This document shows, piece by piece, positions 10,985 through 20,422 of a stretch of DNA of 64,000 bases. Source of the DNA: Paracoccus beibuensis (GTDB lineage Bacteria; Pseudomonadota; Alphaproteobacteria; Rhodobacterales; Rhodobacteraceae); assembly GCF_026162625.1 (NCBI RefSeq), contig NZ_JAOTBD010000005.1, positions 1-64,000 of the forward strand, read 5' to 3'. Position 1 is the first letter of the stretch. The number at the start of each line of letters is the position of its first letter. A program made the position numbers and the translations under genes. The notes beneath the pieces are model-generated. The model was not told the origin of the DNA and ran no database searches. It was given only the letters and a program-made list of their open reading frames with translations.

Positions 10985-11929
10985 ATGCTTATTCTGGGCG
11001 GTCTTCTGGGTGCGCTGGTGGCAGGGCTGGTGGTCGATGTCGGCGGGCTCGCCTCGTCCCGCGACGCGGATGACGACGACACGCCCGATGCCAAGGATGA
11101 TGGCGACGTCGCCGGAGATGTCGAGACCGGCCTCGCTGACGGCCCGATGATCCTGCCCCTGCCCGAGGAGGAATATCCCGTCCCGGGCGGTGCGGCCGTC
11201 GTGGATGGCGACGACCCGGACCTGCCGACCGGCGGCGGCGACAGGATCGGCGGTGGCGCAGACGACGATGACCTTCGCGGCGGGCTGGGCGACGATTCGC
11301 TGGCCGGTGGGGCCGGAAACGATTGGCTTCAGGGCGACGACGCCTATGGCGAGGGCGGCAACGACCTCCTGAACGGTGATTCGGGTGACGACCTGTTGGC
11401 GGGGCAGGGGGGCGAGGATCTGCTGTTCGGCGATGACGGCGACGACACGCTGATGGGCGGCGACGGCGACGACACGCTGTTCGGTGGGGCGGGCAACGAC
11501 ATCCTGGCAGGGCACGACGGCGCCGACCTGCTGGTGTCGACCGGCGGGACGGACGATCTGGACGGCGGGCGGGGCGCCGACGTCCTGATCGGCCATGACG
11601 GCCCCGAGACGGTCTGGATGAACGGCGGCGAGGGCGACGACACACTGATGCCCGGCGCGCATGACTTCGTGTCGGGGAACGACGGCGCCGACAGGTTCGA
11701 GTTGCGCCAGTCCGACGGCGGATTTCCCGTCATCGCCGATTTCGACGCGGACCGCGACCAGCTGGTGCTGCATGTCGGTGCTGACGTGGCGCGCGATGCC
11801 CGGCTGACGTTGCGCGAGGACGACGACGGCACTTTCCTGCTGGAGCTGAACGGCAGTCCTGTCGGGCGCCTGCTGACGCCGGGCGGCCTGCGGGCCGAGG
11901 ACGTCCTTCTTGTCGCCGTCCGCGACTGA
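10985..11929 (+). CDS. RTX-type calcium-binding repeat protein
   Basis: About 314 residues. A hydrophobic segment (MLILGGLLGALVAGLVV) at the very start is probably a membrane anchor or signal. An acidic stretch and Gly-Gly linker follow, then ten or more nonapeptides of the form GGxGxDxLx (for example GDDGDDTLM, GGAGNDILA) over about residues 85-235. The C-terminal domain (FPVIADFDADRDQLVLHV) resembles the post-repeat region of other RTX proteins. Such repeats bind calcium and usually mark type I secreted proteins, but no enzyme domain and no type I export genes are visible here. In-frame ATGs at 10955 and 10967 are alternative starts. Confidence 0.82.
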   Translation: MLILGGLLGALVAGLVVDVGGLASSRDADDDDTPDAKDDGDVAGDVETGLADGPMILPLPEEEYPVPGGAAVVDGDDPDLPTGGGDRIGGGADDDDLRGGLGDDSLAGGAGNDWLQGDDAYGEGGNDLLNGDSGDDLLAGQGGEDLLFGDDGDDTLMGGDGDDTLFGGAGNDILAGHDGADLLVSTGGTDDLDGGRGADVLIGHDGPETVWMNGGEGDDTLMPGAHDFVSGNDGADRFELRQSDGGFPVIADFDADRDQLVLHVGADVARDARLTLREDDDGTFLLELNGSPVGRLLTPGGLRAEDVLLVAVRD

Positions 11930-12061
11930 GGGGCTTTTCTTTTCCCGTCACTTCGGCTAATGGCGCCCATCCGCCGGACCGAAGGGCCTGTCGGATCATA
12001 TGGGCCTGCGCTGGACGACATCCCGGCCTGTGCCATCACCCCAATCCGGAAGGAGATCACG

Positions 12062-12331
12062 ATGTCGATCACCGTTGAAGAAAAAGCCCGCGTCATCAAG
12101 GAATTCGGCACCAAGGAAGGCGACACCGGCTCGCCCGAGGTGCAGGTCGCGATCCTCAGCTCGCGCATCGCCACCCTGACCGAGCACTTCAAGTCGCACA
12201 AGAAAGACAACCACTCGCGTCGTGGTCTGCTGATGATGGTCGCACAGCGCCGCAAGCTGCTGGACTATCTGAAGGCCAAGGACGAGGGCCGCTATACCGC
12301 CCTGATCGGCAAGCTGGGCCTGCGCCGCTAA
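12062..12331 (+). CDS. rpsO: 30S ribosomal protein S15
   Basis: 89 residues, normal length. The S15 signature is seen: [20 protein letters not shown], then a DNHSRRGLL core and RRKLLDYLK. It binds 16S rRNA early in 30S assembly. GGAAGGAG lies a few bases before the ATG. Next to pnp, as in many bacteria, but with its own terminator and a small gene in between. Confidence 0.98.
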   Translation: MSITVEEKARVIKEFGTKEGDTGSPEVQVAILSSRIATLTEHFKSHKKDNHSRRGLLMMVAQRRKLLDYLKAKDEGRYTALIGKLGLRR

Positions 12332-12358
12332 GACCCGATCGGTTCAAGACTTTGTCGG

Positions 12359-12387
12359 AGGCCCGCGATCCTTGGTCGCGGGCCTTT
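12359..12387 (+). terminator. intrinsic terminator of rpsO
   Basis: Stem GGCCCGCGA / TCGCGGGCC with a 7-base loop followed by TTT, about 30 bases after the rpsO stop. Confidence 0.85.
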
Positions 12388-12529
12388 CGCGTCGGCTGGC
12401 CGGTAGTGCGCGCGCAGGCGGTGGCCGCGGCAGGCACAGCCGGCACCGCTCTTCGATGCAATCGTGCAGGTGACGGAAACATCCGGGCCCTTTGTCGGTT
12501 GGTCTTGAAATGGATCCAAGGAGGCCGAG

Positions 12530-12703
12530 ATGGTCAAGGAACCCAAGCCAAGCCGCGGCATGCCGCGGTCACTGATCTACGCGGCCATCCCTGGCGGCTT
12601 TCTTGTCCTCGTTCTGGTCTTGTTCCTCAGCGGCTGGTTCGAAAGCGACGAGCCGCAGGCGATGGAAGAGGCACGCGAGAGCGCCGAGGAGCGTTCCGAA
12701 TAG
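12530..12703 (+). CDS. 57-residue single-pass membrane protein
   Basis: A small open frame with an AAGGAGG ribosome site 6 bases upstream. A positively charged N-terminus (KEPKPSRGMPR) is followed by one hydrophobic helix at about residues 15-35 (IYAAIPGGFLVLVLVLFL) and an acidic, helix-prone tail rich in Glu. Orientation by the positive-inside rule would put the N-terminus in the cytoplasm. I do not recognise a family. It sits between rpsO and pnp and has its own Shine-Dalgarno site, so it is likely a real gene. Confidence 0.7.
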   Translation: MVKEPKPSRGMPRSLIYAAIPGGFLVLVLVLFLSGWFESDEPQAMEEARESAEERSE

Positions 12704-12890
12704 AACACCGCCGCTGCTGATGCGCTCGCTTTCGCTGCCCTTTCCAATTCATCGATTTTCCTGTATCGCCCGTCCATCTGTGACGTGAGGTCCAGCCCCG
12801 GGGCACATGCAAAGGATAGGGGCGGCGGCAATGGGGCCGCCATATGACATGGGAGAGCCGGAGGGCCGGTTCACCCTTTGAGGAAATCAG

Positions 12891-15032
12891 ATGTTTGATG
12901 AAGTGAAGAAATCGATCCAGTGGGGTCAGGAAACGCTCACGCTGGAGACGGGCAAGGTTGCCCGTCAGGCCGACGGCAGCGTCATCGCCACCCTGGGCGA
13001 GACCAGCGTCATGGCCAACGTCACCTTCGCCAAGGAACCCAAGCCCGGCCAGGACTTCTTCCCCCTGACCGTGCATTACCAGGAAAAATACTACGCCGCC
13101 GGCAAGGTCCCGGGCGGCTTCTTCAAGCGTGAGGCGCGTCCGTCGGAAAAGGAAACGCTGACCGCGCGCCTGATCGACCGTCCGATCCGCCCGCTGTTCG
13201 CGCCCGGCTTCAAGCATGAAGTGCTGGTCATGTGCACCGTGCTGTCGCACGACCTGGTCAACGATCCCGACATCGTCGCGATGATCGCCGCCAGCGCTGC
13301 GCTGACCATCAGCGGCGTGCCCTTCATGGGACCGATCGCAGGTGCGCGCGTCGGCTTCTCGAACGGCGAATACGTGCTGAACCCCGAGGTTCAGGACATG
13401 GACCAGCTGCGTTCGAACCCCGAACAGCGCCTGGACCTCGTCGTGGCCGGCACCGCCGATGCCGTGATGATGGTCGAATCGGAAGCCTACGAGCTGACCG
13501 AAGAGGAAATGCTGGGCGCCGTGAAGTTCGGCCATGACGCGATCAAGCCGGTGATCGACCTGATCATCGACCTGGCTGAATCCGCCGCGAAAGAGCCGTT
13601 CGACTTCCAGTCGCCGGACTACAGCGCGCTCCATGGCCGGGTGAAGGAACTTGGCGAGGCTGACATGCGCGCCGCCTATGCCATCCGCGACAAGTCAGAC
13701 CGTCAGGACGCCATCGCCGCCGCCAAGGCCAAGGTCAAGGAAGGCCTGACCGAGGACGAGTTGGCCGACGCGAACCTGGGCTCGGCGCTGAAGAAGCTGG
13801 AATCGGGCATCCTGCGCGGCGACATCATCGGCGGCGGCGCCCGCATCGACGGCCGCGACACCAGGACCGTCCGCTCGATCGTCAGCGAAGTGGGCATCCT
13901 GCCCCGCACCCACGGGTCGTCGCTGTTCACCCGCGGCGAAACTCAGGCGCTGGTCGTGACCACGCTTGGCACCGGCGACGACGAACAGATCATCGACGCG
14001 CTGCACGGCAACTCGCGCTCGAACTTCCTGCTGCATTACAATTTCCCGCCGTACTCGGTCGGCGAAGTGGGTCGCGTGGGCAGCCCCGGCCGCCGCGAGA
14101 TCGGCCACGGCAAGCTGGCCTGGCGCGCGCTGCAGGCGGTTCTGCCGGCTGCCACCGACTTCCCCTACACCATCCGCGTCGTGTCCGAGATCACCGAATC
14201 GAACGGCTCGTCCTCGATGGCGTCGGTCTGCGGCGGTTCGCTGTCGATGATGGACGCGGGCGTTCCGCTGAAGGCGCCGGTTGCCGGCGTCGCGATGGGC
14301 CTGATCCTGGAAGACGACGGCCGCTTTGCGGTGCTGACGGACATCCTGGGCGACGAGGATCACCTGGGCGACATGGACTTCAAGGTGGCGGGGACCGAAA
14401 ACGGCATCACGTCGCTGCAGATGGACATCAAGGTCCAGGGCATTACGCCCGCGATCATGGAACAGGCCCTGGCGCAGGCAAAGGACGGCCGGATGCACAT
14501 CCTGTCCGAGATGGCCAACGCCCTGACCGAAGGCCGTCGCGAGTTCAGCGCCCACGCCCCGCGCATCGAGACGATGCAGATCCCGACCGACAAGATCCGC
14601 GAAGTGATCGGCTCGGGTGGCAAGGTCATCCGCGAGATCGTCGAGGTTTCGGGTGCCAAGGTCGACATCAACGACGACGGCATCATCAAGATCGCCTCGG
14701 CCAACGCCGATTCGATCAAGAAGGCCTATGACATGATCTGGTCGATCGTGGCCGAGCCCGAAGAGGGCAAGGTCTATGTCGGCAAGGTCGTCAAGCTGGT
14801 CGATTTCGGGGCCTTCGTGAACTTCTTCGGCAAGCGGGACGGACTGGTGCATGTCAGCCAGATCGCCAACCGCCGTCTGGGTCACCCCAACGAGATCCTG
14901 AAGGAGGGCCAGGAGGTCAAGGTCAAGCTGCTGGGCTTCGACGACCGCGGCAAGGTTCGCCTCGGCATGAAGATGGTCGACCAGGAAACGGGTGCCGAGA
15001 TCGACGAGAAGCAGGAACAGTCGGCCGAGTGA
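12891..15032 (+). CDS. pnp: polyribonucleotide nucleotidyltransferase (PNPase)
   Basis: A 713-residue phosphorolytic 3'-5' exoribonuclease, part of the RNA degradosome. Two RNase PH-like halves are seen ([20 protein letters not shown] in the first, [13 protein letters not shown] in the second). A KH domain with the GSGGKVIRE loop lies at about 555-620, and a C-terminal S1 domain ([20 protein letters not shown]) at about 625-695. Full length. GAGGAAAT precedes the ATG. Confidence 0.98.
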   Translation: MFDEVKKSIQWGQETLTLETGKVARQADGSVIATLGETSVMANVTFAKEPKPGQDFFPLTVHYQEKYYAAGKVPGGFFKREARPSEKETLTARLIDRPIRPLFAPGFKHEVLVMCTVLSHDLVNDPDIVAMIAASAALTISGVPFMGPIAGARVGFSNGEYVLNPEVQDMDQLRSNPEQRLDLVVAGTADAVMMVESEAYELTEEEMLGAVKFGHDAIKPVIDLIIDLAESAAKEPFDFQSPDYSALHGRVKELGEADMRAAYAIRDKSDRQDAIAAAKAKVKEGLTEDELADANLGSALKKLESGILRGDIIGGGARIDGRDTRTVRSIVSEVGILPRTHGSSLFTRGETQALVVTTLGTGDDEQIIDALHGNSRSNFLLHYNFPPYSVGEVGRVGSPGRREIGHGKLAWRALQAVLPAATDFPYTIRVVSEITESNGSSSMASVCGGSLSMMDAGVPLKAPVAGVAMGLILEDDGRFAVLTDILGDEDHLGDMDFKVAGTENGITSLQMDIKVQGITPAIMEQALAQAKDGRMHILSEMANALTEGRREFSAHAPRIETMQIPTDKIREVIGSGGKVIREIVEVSGAKVDINDDGIIKIASANADSIKKAYDMIWSIVAEPEEGKVYVGKVVKLVDFGAFVNFFGKRDGLVHVSQIANRRLGHPNEILKEGQEVKVKLLGFDDRGKVRLGMKMVDQETGAEIDEKQEQSAE

Positions 15033-15053
15033 TCGGCTGATCTTCCCCTCGTG

Positions 15054-15080
15054 GAAGCCCCGGCACATCGCCGGGGCTTC
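15054..15080 (+). terminator. intrinsic terminator of pnp
   Basis: Perfect 11-bp stem GAAGCCCCGGC / GCCGGGGCTTC with a 5-base loop, 21 bases after the pnp stop. Confidence 0.85.
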
Positions 15081-15231
15081 TGCCGTTTCAGCGCCGGGTG
15101 AGGCTTCGCAGCCTCTCTTTCCACCGCTGGATCATCCGCTGGCGCTGCAAGTGAGCGCATGTGTCGTGGCGCAGCAAAGGGCGAGGCGCCCCCACGCTGC
15201 GTTCGGGAAGGTCGCCCAGAGCCAGCATCAT

Positions 15232-15477
15232 CTATGCGGCCAGCCTGATGACGTCGTTCAGCATTGCCTTAATTTTCTTTCCAAAGACCGGTCGATCTCA
15301 GGCAGGTCGGCAGGCGTTTCGGAAACGGCGATGTCGGCGATGTATTCTGCCAGCCAGAGGTTCGTGTGCGCGTTGCTTCGCACCAGAGCGGGAACACCTT
15401 TCATCGCCGCCAGGATCGCCATGCGATACCGCCCGCCAACATGCAGCCGGCAGCCTGCGACATGCGCCTCGACTGAC
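15232..15477 (-). pseudogene. polysaccharide pyruvyl transferase-like C-terminal remnant
   Basis: On the minus strand one frame reads RLHVGGRYRMAILAAMKGVP, then a NAHTNLWLAEYIADIAV segment. This resembles the end of polysaccharide pyruvyl transferases, where a (S/R)-H-x-G-G-R-Y-H-x-A-I-x-A-x-x-x-G-V-P-A block is followed by SN-x-H-K. Near 15280 the frame must shift by one base, at an A-rich run, to reach the natural-looking end KIKAMLNDVIRLAA and the stop at 15232. No start is visible. The N-terminal bulk of such a gene (about 300 residues) is absent. Confidence 0.45.
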
Positions 15478-15563
15478 GCCCGCCGCCGTCATTGATGCAA
15501 TGCCATCTGCGTGCTGAACATGCCTGCAACAACCGGAAGCGAAAAGCCCACTTGGACGGGATC

Positions 15564-16279
15564 GTGACAACCTCGTTGCCGCGTGCAAAGCGGTTGCCGC
15601 TTCCCGTGCTGCGACTACTCGTCCGGACGCTGCGGCATCGGCCGGCCGAGCGGCTGACGCTTCGCCCTGAGGAAATGGCGGGCCGCCGGGTGCTGATCCT
15701 CGGTCCGGCCCGCTGTGGCCCGGAATCTGGAGGCGGTGGACCCTTCGCGGTCCGACGTGATCGTGCGGATGAACAATGGGCTGGATCCGCAGCTTTCCGC
15801 CCTCGGCCCCGACCCGCTGCGCTGCGACCTGCTGTTTCATTCGTTGACGAAGGACCCGTGACCTTGGACGAGCTGAGGCGGGCGGGCGAAGGGATGCTGG
15901 TCCACCGGACGCCGACGCGGGGCGCCTTCTTCCCGACGGTCGTTTCCGCCAGGCCATTCGCCTCGGCGAACGACGTTCGGTGTCTGCCGCTGCAGCGTTA
16001 TCGAGCCCTTTCGGCGCAATTGGGCGGGCGCAGTCCGACGACGGGGCTTGTCGCGGCAAGATCTTTGCCGGGCGCGTCCATGGCCGAACTGGCGGTCGTC
16101 GGCTTTACGTTCTTCCAGACTTCCTACTGCCCTGACTATGACGCGGCGGTCGTCACGATCCTGCCGCCGCGGGGCGCCTTCTGGCGTCGCTTGTCGCTGC
16201 TGCCCGCGCGAAGGGGCAAGGGGTCGCCTTGGAACCCGGGGTCGAGGCGGCGCTTGAGGGCAGGAGGCATCTGCTGTAG
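15564..16279 (+). pseudogene. glycosyltransferase-29-like (sialyltransferase-like) gene with three frameshifts
   Basis: Pieces of one protein occur in successive frames. Frame A starts near GTG 15564 and reads GRRVLILGPAR. From about 15716 another frame continues DVIVRMNNGLDPQLSALGPD up to a TGA at 15859. From there the first frame resumes with GEGMLVHRTPTRGAFFP, then GRSPTTGLVAA and VVGFTFFQTSYCPDYD. Near 16215 a third frame gives GVALEPGVEAALEGRRHLL and the stop at 16277. VxRMNN, SPTTGL and V-x-GFTFF-x-T are the order seen in GT29-type transferases. Either a real pseudogene or several indel errors in the sequence. Confidence 0.6.
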
Positions 16280-16315
16280 GCCCGCGATGCGCCTGCACAA
16301 CCAAGGGGCCGTGGC

Positions 16316-17101
16316 ATGACAGTGGACGAACCTGTCCTGATCCTGACGATGAAGTGGGGCACGCTCTATGGCGCCGCCGACGTCAACCGGCTTGCGGCGC
16401 AGGTTCGCCGGCACCTGGCGCGCCCGCATCGGTTCATCTGCTTCACCGACGACGCGGCAGGGCTGGATACCGGCGTCGAGGCCATGCCCCTGCCAGAACT
16501 GGGCCTGCCACAAGGGCATGGCGACACGCGGTGGCGCAAGCTGGGGCTGTTCCGGCGCGACCTGGGCGGGCTGTCGGGAACGGCCCTTTTCCTAGATCTG
16601 GACCTGGTCGTCGTGGACGACCTGTCGCCGTTCTTCGATCTGCCGGGCGAGTTCTTCATCATCCGCGACGACGACCTGTTCCGCGCCAAGCCCCTGCGCC
16701 GTGTGAACCCGGCCCGCGACCGCTTTCTTCACAGCGTCGGAAACTCCAGCGTCTTTCGGTACCGGGTGGGGGCGCATGGTTATGTTCTGGATGCCTATCT
16801 CGCAGATCCAAGCGCCGCGACGTCCAGCTTCGAGATCAGCCAGCAGTTCCAGTCGGCGCAACTGGCCGCGCATGGGCACTTGAACTACTGGCCCGAAGGA
16901 TGGTGCGTCAGCTTCAAGAACGACTGCGTGCCTCGGCACCTTCGCTCCTATCTGCGCGCGCCGTGCCTGCCGGATGGCGCAAAGATCGTCCTCTTTGCCG
17001 GTGCGCCCAAGATGGAGGACGTGTTCGCCGGGCGCGGGCACAAGTGGTACCGCCGCATCGGCAATATCGACTGGCTGCGCAAGGCGTGGGCCAACCCGTG
17101 A
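16316..17101 (+). CDS. glycosyltransferase (GT8-like, DxD type)
   Basis: 261 residues. It opens with a beta strand VLILTMKWGTLYGAADVNRL and has HRFICFTDDAAGL. A D-x-D nucleotide-sugar/metal motif lies in ALFLDLDLVVVDDLSPFF (about residues 95-105). A W-rich C-terminus (FAGAPKMEDVF, HKWYRRIGNIDWL) follows. This is the plan of small GT8-like transferases in capsule or lipopolysaccharide loci. The sugar cannot be predicted. It follows the broken GT29-like gene and overlaps the next transferase gene by four bases (GTGA). Confidence 0.75.
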   Translation: MTVDEPVLILTMKWGTLYGAADVNRLAAQVRRHLARPHRFICFTDDAAGLDTGVEAMPLPELGLPQGHGDTRWRKLGLFRRDLGGLSGTALFLDLDLVVVDDLSPFFDLPGEFFIIRDDDLFRAKPLRRVNPARDRFLHSVGNSSVFRYRVGAHGYVLDAYLADPSAATSSFEISQQFQSAQLAAHGHLNYWPEGWCVSFKNDCVPRHLRSYLRAPCLPDGAKIVLFAGAPKMEDVFAGRGHKWYRRIGNIDWLRKAWANP

Positions 17102-17919
17102 TCGCCGACGCCTTCCGCCGCTTCAAGCACCGCCGCCGGACCGCCCGCGCCCTGGCCGAGATCGCCACCCGCCCCGACCGGCCGCGTAAGCCCCACGGCC
17201 TGCCGTCCGAACTGATCGTGTCGCTGACCAGCCACGCGCCGCGCTTTGCGACACTGGCCCCGACCCTGCGCGCGATCCTGCGGCAGACCGTTCAGCCAGA
17301 TCGGGTGATCCTCTGGCTGGATGAGGGCGACGATGACCGCCTTTCCCCTGATATCCAGGGAATGGCTGGGCTGGAGGTGCGGATTTGCCAGAACTGGCGA
17401 TCATACAAGAAGATCGTTCCCACGCTCCTGAACCATCCGCACGCATACGTGGTGACGGCCGATGACGACGTCTATTACCCCCATGACTGGCTGGAACGTC
17501 TGGTGACGGCCGCGCAGCAGGGCGCGCGTGTCGCCTGTCTTCGGGCACATCAGGTGATGCTGTCCGCGCCGGGCCGGCCTGCCCCCTACGAGGACTGGCG
17601 CCACAATCTGGCCGAACCACAATCCGGACCGCTGGTCTTTCCGACCGGCGTTTCCGGTGTTCTCTATGCCCCCGACAGCTTGCACCCGGACGTCACGCGT
17701 CCCGACCTGTTTCAGCGGCTGGCGCCGGGGGCGGACGACGTCTGGCTTTACTGGATGCACCGGATGGGGGGATCGCGGCCGTGCAAGATCGGCGGGCGGG
17801 CGCGGATTGTGGAATGGGACGGCAGCCAGGTCGTGAACCTGCGTGCCGGGAACCGGCAAGGCAACGGCAATGATCGTGCCGTTGCCGCGCTTCTGGATCG
17901 CTATGGCTGGCCCGACTGA
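17098..17919 (+). CDS. glycosyltransferase, family 2-like
   Basis: A 273-residue protein starting at GTG 17098, inside the stop of the gene before. The strand ELIVSLTSHAPRFATLAPTL and the loop QTVQPDRVILWLDEGD, then an aspartate cluster VVTADDDVYYPHDWLERL (about residues 120-137), give the nucleotide-sugar site of a GT-A fold. A C-terminal GADDVWLYWMHRM region resembles the acceptor-side E/D-D-x-W motif. Partner of the upstream transferase in the same operon, probably for a surface glycan. Confidence 0.75.
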   Translation: MIADAFRRFKHRRRTARALAEIATRPDRPRKPHGLPSELIVSLTSHAPRFATLAPTLRAILRQTVQPDRVILWLDEGDDDRLSPDIQGMAGLEVRICQNWRSYKKIVPTLLNHPHAYVVTADDDVYYPHDWLERLVTAAQQGARVACLRAHQVMLSAPGRPAPYEDWRHNLAEPQSGPLVFPTGVSGVLYAPDSLHPDVTRPDLFQRLAPGADDVWLYWMHRMGGSRPCKIGGRARIVEWDGSQVVNLRAGNRQGNGNDRAVAALLDRYGWPD

Positions 17920-17924
17920 CCCCG

Positions 17925-18581
17925 TTACGCCGGGTCCTTGGCATAGCGCAGGTAGGGCAGCTTGATGTCCAGCGGACCGTACTTGGCTTCGGCCGCCTGG
18001 TTGTCCAGCGAAAGCGCCACGATCACGTCCTGGCCCGGCACCCAGTTCGCGGGCGTCGCCAGCGGCACGCCGTCGGTCTTGCGCACCGCATCCAGTGCGC
18101 GCAGGATCTCGGCAAAGTTGCGGCCCACGGACATCGGATAGGTCATCGTCAGGCGGACCTTCTTGTCCGGCCCGATGATGAAGACGGTGCGGACCGTCGC
18201 CGAATGGGCGGGGGTGCGGCCTTCGGTCGGCAGGTAGTATTCGGCCGGCAGCATGTCATAGGCCTTGGCAACCGTCAGATCGCTGTCGTCGATGATGGCG
18301 AAATTGGCGGGTGCGCCAGCGACAGCGGCGATGTCGCGCTTCCACTTCTGGTGGTCGTCGACGCTGTCGATCGACACCCCGAGGACCTTGGTGTTGCGCT
18401 TCTCGAACTCGGGCGCCAGCTGGGCCACCGCGCCGAATTCCGTCGTGCAGACCGGGGTGAAGTCGCGCGGATGGCTGAAGACGATGGCATAGCTGTCGCC
18501 GATCCAGTCATGGAACCGGATCTCGCCCTCGGTCGAATTGGCGGTGAAGTCCGGGGCCGTCTCGTTGATGCGCAGGGACAT
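17925..18581 (-). CDS. 1-Cys peroxiredoxin (Prx6 type)
   Basis: A 218-residue thiol peroxidase that reduces hydrogen peroxide and organic hydroperoxides. The peroxidatic Cys is in SHPRDFTPVCTTEFG near residue 45; the Prx6-type C-terminal dimer extension is present (LATPANWVPGQDVIV, LPYLRYAKDP). No resolving Cys in the usual 2-Cys position is seen. The ATG at 18581 is chosen because the upstream in-frame extension is not family-like and AAAGG precedes it. Convergent with the glycosyltransferase operon, five bases away. Confidence 0.92.
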   Translation of the reverse strand: MSLRINETAPDFTANSTEGEIRFHDWIGDSYAIVFSHPRDFTPVCTTEFGAVAQLAPEFEKRNTKVLGVSIDSVDDHQKWKRDIAAVAGAPANFAIIDDSDLTVAKAYDMLPAEYYLPTEGRTPAHSATVRTVFIIGPDKKVRLTMTYPMSVGRNFAEILRALDAVRKTDGVPLATPANWVPGQDVIVALSLDNQAAEAKYGPLDIKLPYLRYAKDPA

Positions 18582-18747
18582 GGGCTGACCTTTCCGATTG
18601 GTTGCGTTGCGCACAACATAAGCGCCGTGCCGCGGATTGCCAGCAGGCAGAACGCCGGTGCGCGCTGCAGAGTGACGCGCGCTCCGGGCTTGCGGCGGGC
18701 GGTCGGCGGTGACAGGCTTCGGACCGACAGATGCACAGGAGGGCAGG

Positions 18748-20199
18748 ATGGCCGATTTGCTGAACAAGCGCGAGTTCTATATCGACGGGGCCTGGGTGGC
18801 ACCCGCGGAGGCCCGTGACCTCGAGGTGATCGACCCGTCGACCGAGGAGCCGGTGGCCGTGATCTCCCTGGGGCAGCAGGCGGATACCGATCGGGCCGTT
18901 GCCGCGGCCAAGCGGGCCTTCCCGTCCTGGTCCGCGACGCCCCCGGCGGAACGGCTTGCGGTGGTCGAACGGATCCTCGAGGTCTACGACTCCCGCGCGG
19001 GGGACATGGGCTGGGCGATCAGCCACGAGATGGGTGCCCCGCAGGACATGGCGGTCGAGGATCAGGCCGGCAGCGGCAGCTATCACATCCGCAACTTCAT
19101 CACCGCGTTCAAGGACTTCAAGTTCATCCGCCCCCTTGGCGATCACGCCCCGACCAGCATGGTCGCATGGGAACCCATCGGCGTCGTGGGGCTGATCACG
19201 CCCTGGAACTGGCCGATGAACCAGGTCACGCTGAAGGTGATCCCGGCGATCCTGGCCGGCAACACCTGCGTGCTGAAGCCGTCCGAAATCGCGCCCCTGT
19301 CGTCGATGCTGTTCGCCGAGATCCTGCAAGAGGCGGGCGTGCCCGCTGGTGTCTTCAACCTGGTGAACGGCGACGGCCAGGCCGTGGGCACGCAGCTGTC
19401 GGTTCATCCCGACGTCCAGATGATCAGCTTCACCGGTTCGACCCGTGCCGGCATCGCGATCAGCAAGGCCGCGGCCGACAGCCTCAAGAAGGTGGCGCTG
19501 GAGTTGGGCGGCAAGGGTGCCAACCTCGTCTTCGCCGATGCCGACGAGACGGCGGTGATGCGGGGCGCGCGCCACTGCTTCTACAACAGCGGCCAGTCCT
19601 GCAACGCGCCGACCCGCATGCTGGTCGAGCGGTCGTCCTATGACGCCGCCGTCGAGACGGCCGCCCGTGTCGCCATGGAAACGACCGTCGCCAGCGCGCA
19701 TCAACCCGGCGATCACATGGGTCCGGTGGTCAGCAAGCAGCAGTGGGACAAGATCCAGGACCTGATCCAGGTCGGCATCGACGAAGGCGCGCGCCTCGTC
19801 GCCGGCGGGCCGGGCCTGCCCGAGGGGGTCAACCGGGGCTACTTCGTGCGTCCCACGGTCTTCGCGGATGTCACCAACGACATGTCCATCGCCCAGCAGG
19901 AAATCTTTGGCCCGGTCCTCTCGATCATCCCCTTCGACAGCGAGGAAGAGGCGGTCCGCATCGCCAATGACACGCCTTACGGGTTGACGAACTACGTCCA
20001 ATCGCAGGACGGCGCCCGGCGCAACCGGGTCGCCCGCCAGCTTCGCTCGGGAATGGTCGAGATGAACGGCGTCTCGCGCGGGGCAGGATCGGCCTTCGGT
20101 GGCGTGGGCATGTCCGGGCGCGCGCGCGAAGGTGGCGTCATGGGGCTCGAGGAGTTCATGGACAGCAAGGCCATCAGCGGGTGGGATCGCGAGGCCTGA
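18748..20199 (+). CDS. aldehyde dehydrogenase (NAD(P)-dependent)
   Basis: 483 residues, family length. Cofactor site in ITPWNWPMNQVTLK and FTGSTRAGIAI; catalytic Glu in VALELGGKGANLV; catalytic Cys in YNSGQSCNAPTRM. Oxidises an aldehyde to its acid; the close relatives are broad-range enzymes and I cannot name the substrate. AGGAGGGCAGG lies just before the ATG. Divergent from the peroxiredoxin gene, which suggests an oxidative or aldehyde stress context but does not prove one. Confidence 0.93.
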   Translation: MADLLNKREFYIDGAWVAPAEARDLEVIDPSTEEPVAVISLGQQADTDRAVAAAKRAFPSWSATPPAERLAVVERILEVYDSRAGDMGWAISHEMGAPQDMAVEDQAGSGSYHIRNFITAFKDFKFIRPLGDHAPTSMVAWEPIGVVGLITPWNWPMNQVTLKVIPAILAGNTCVLKPSEIAPLSSMLFAEILQEAGVPAGVFNLVNGDGQAVGTQLSVHPDVQMISFTGSTRAGIAISKAAADSLKKVALELGGKGANLVFADADETAVMRGARHCFYNSGQSCNAPTRMLVERSSYDAAVETAARVAMETTVASAHQPGDHMGPVVSKQQWDKIQDLIQVGIDEGARLVAGGPGLPEGVNRGYFVRPTVFADVTNDMSIAQQEIFGPVLSIIPFDSEEEAVRIANDTPYGLTNYVQSQDGARRNRVARQLRSGMVEMNGVSRGAGSAFGGVGMSGRAREGGVMGLEEFMDSKAISGWDREA

Positions 20200-20347
20200 G
20201 CCTGTCGGGGGCGAACGGATGCAGGGGGGGACATCAAGTTCCTTCTGACGCAGCCTTTCGAAACCAGAACAGGCTGAAGCCAAACCTGCTGTCATGTAGC
20301 AATTCCAGACAACAGTCATGGCCGGGCCGCGGGGCTTGTCCCCGCGC

Positions 20348-20380
20348 GAAAGCCGGACCCCTCGATGGGGTCCGGCTTTC
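20348..20380. terminator. strong hairpin between convergent genes
   Basis: A perfect 14-bp stem GAAAGCCGGACCCC / GGGGTCCGGCTTTC with a 5-base loop lies between the convergent aldehyde dehydrogenase and response-regulator genes. Short pyrimidine-rich flanks on each side suggest it serves both directions. Confidence 0.75.
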
Positions 20381-20422
20381 GCTTCCTCCGCCGGTAGGGC
20401 CGCCGGACGCGCCTTGGCAGGT

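Noticed and set aside
11240..11640. Tandem short repeats in DNA as a possible CRISPR or satellite
   Set aside because: The periodicity is the coding of RTX nonapeptides, imperfect at DNA level and in frame.
13695..15068. A 457-codon minus-strand frame antisense to pnp
   Set aside because: It is a mirror of a highly biased real gene and has no recognisable domain.
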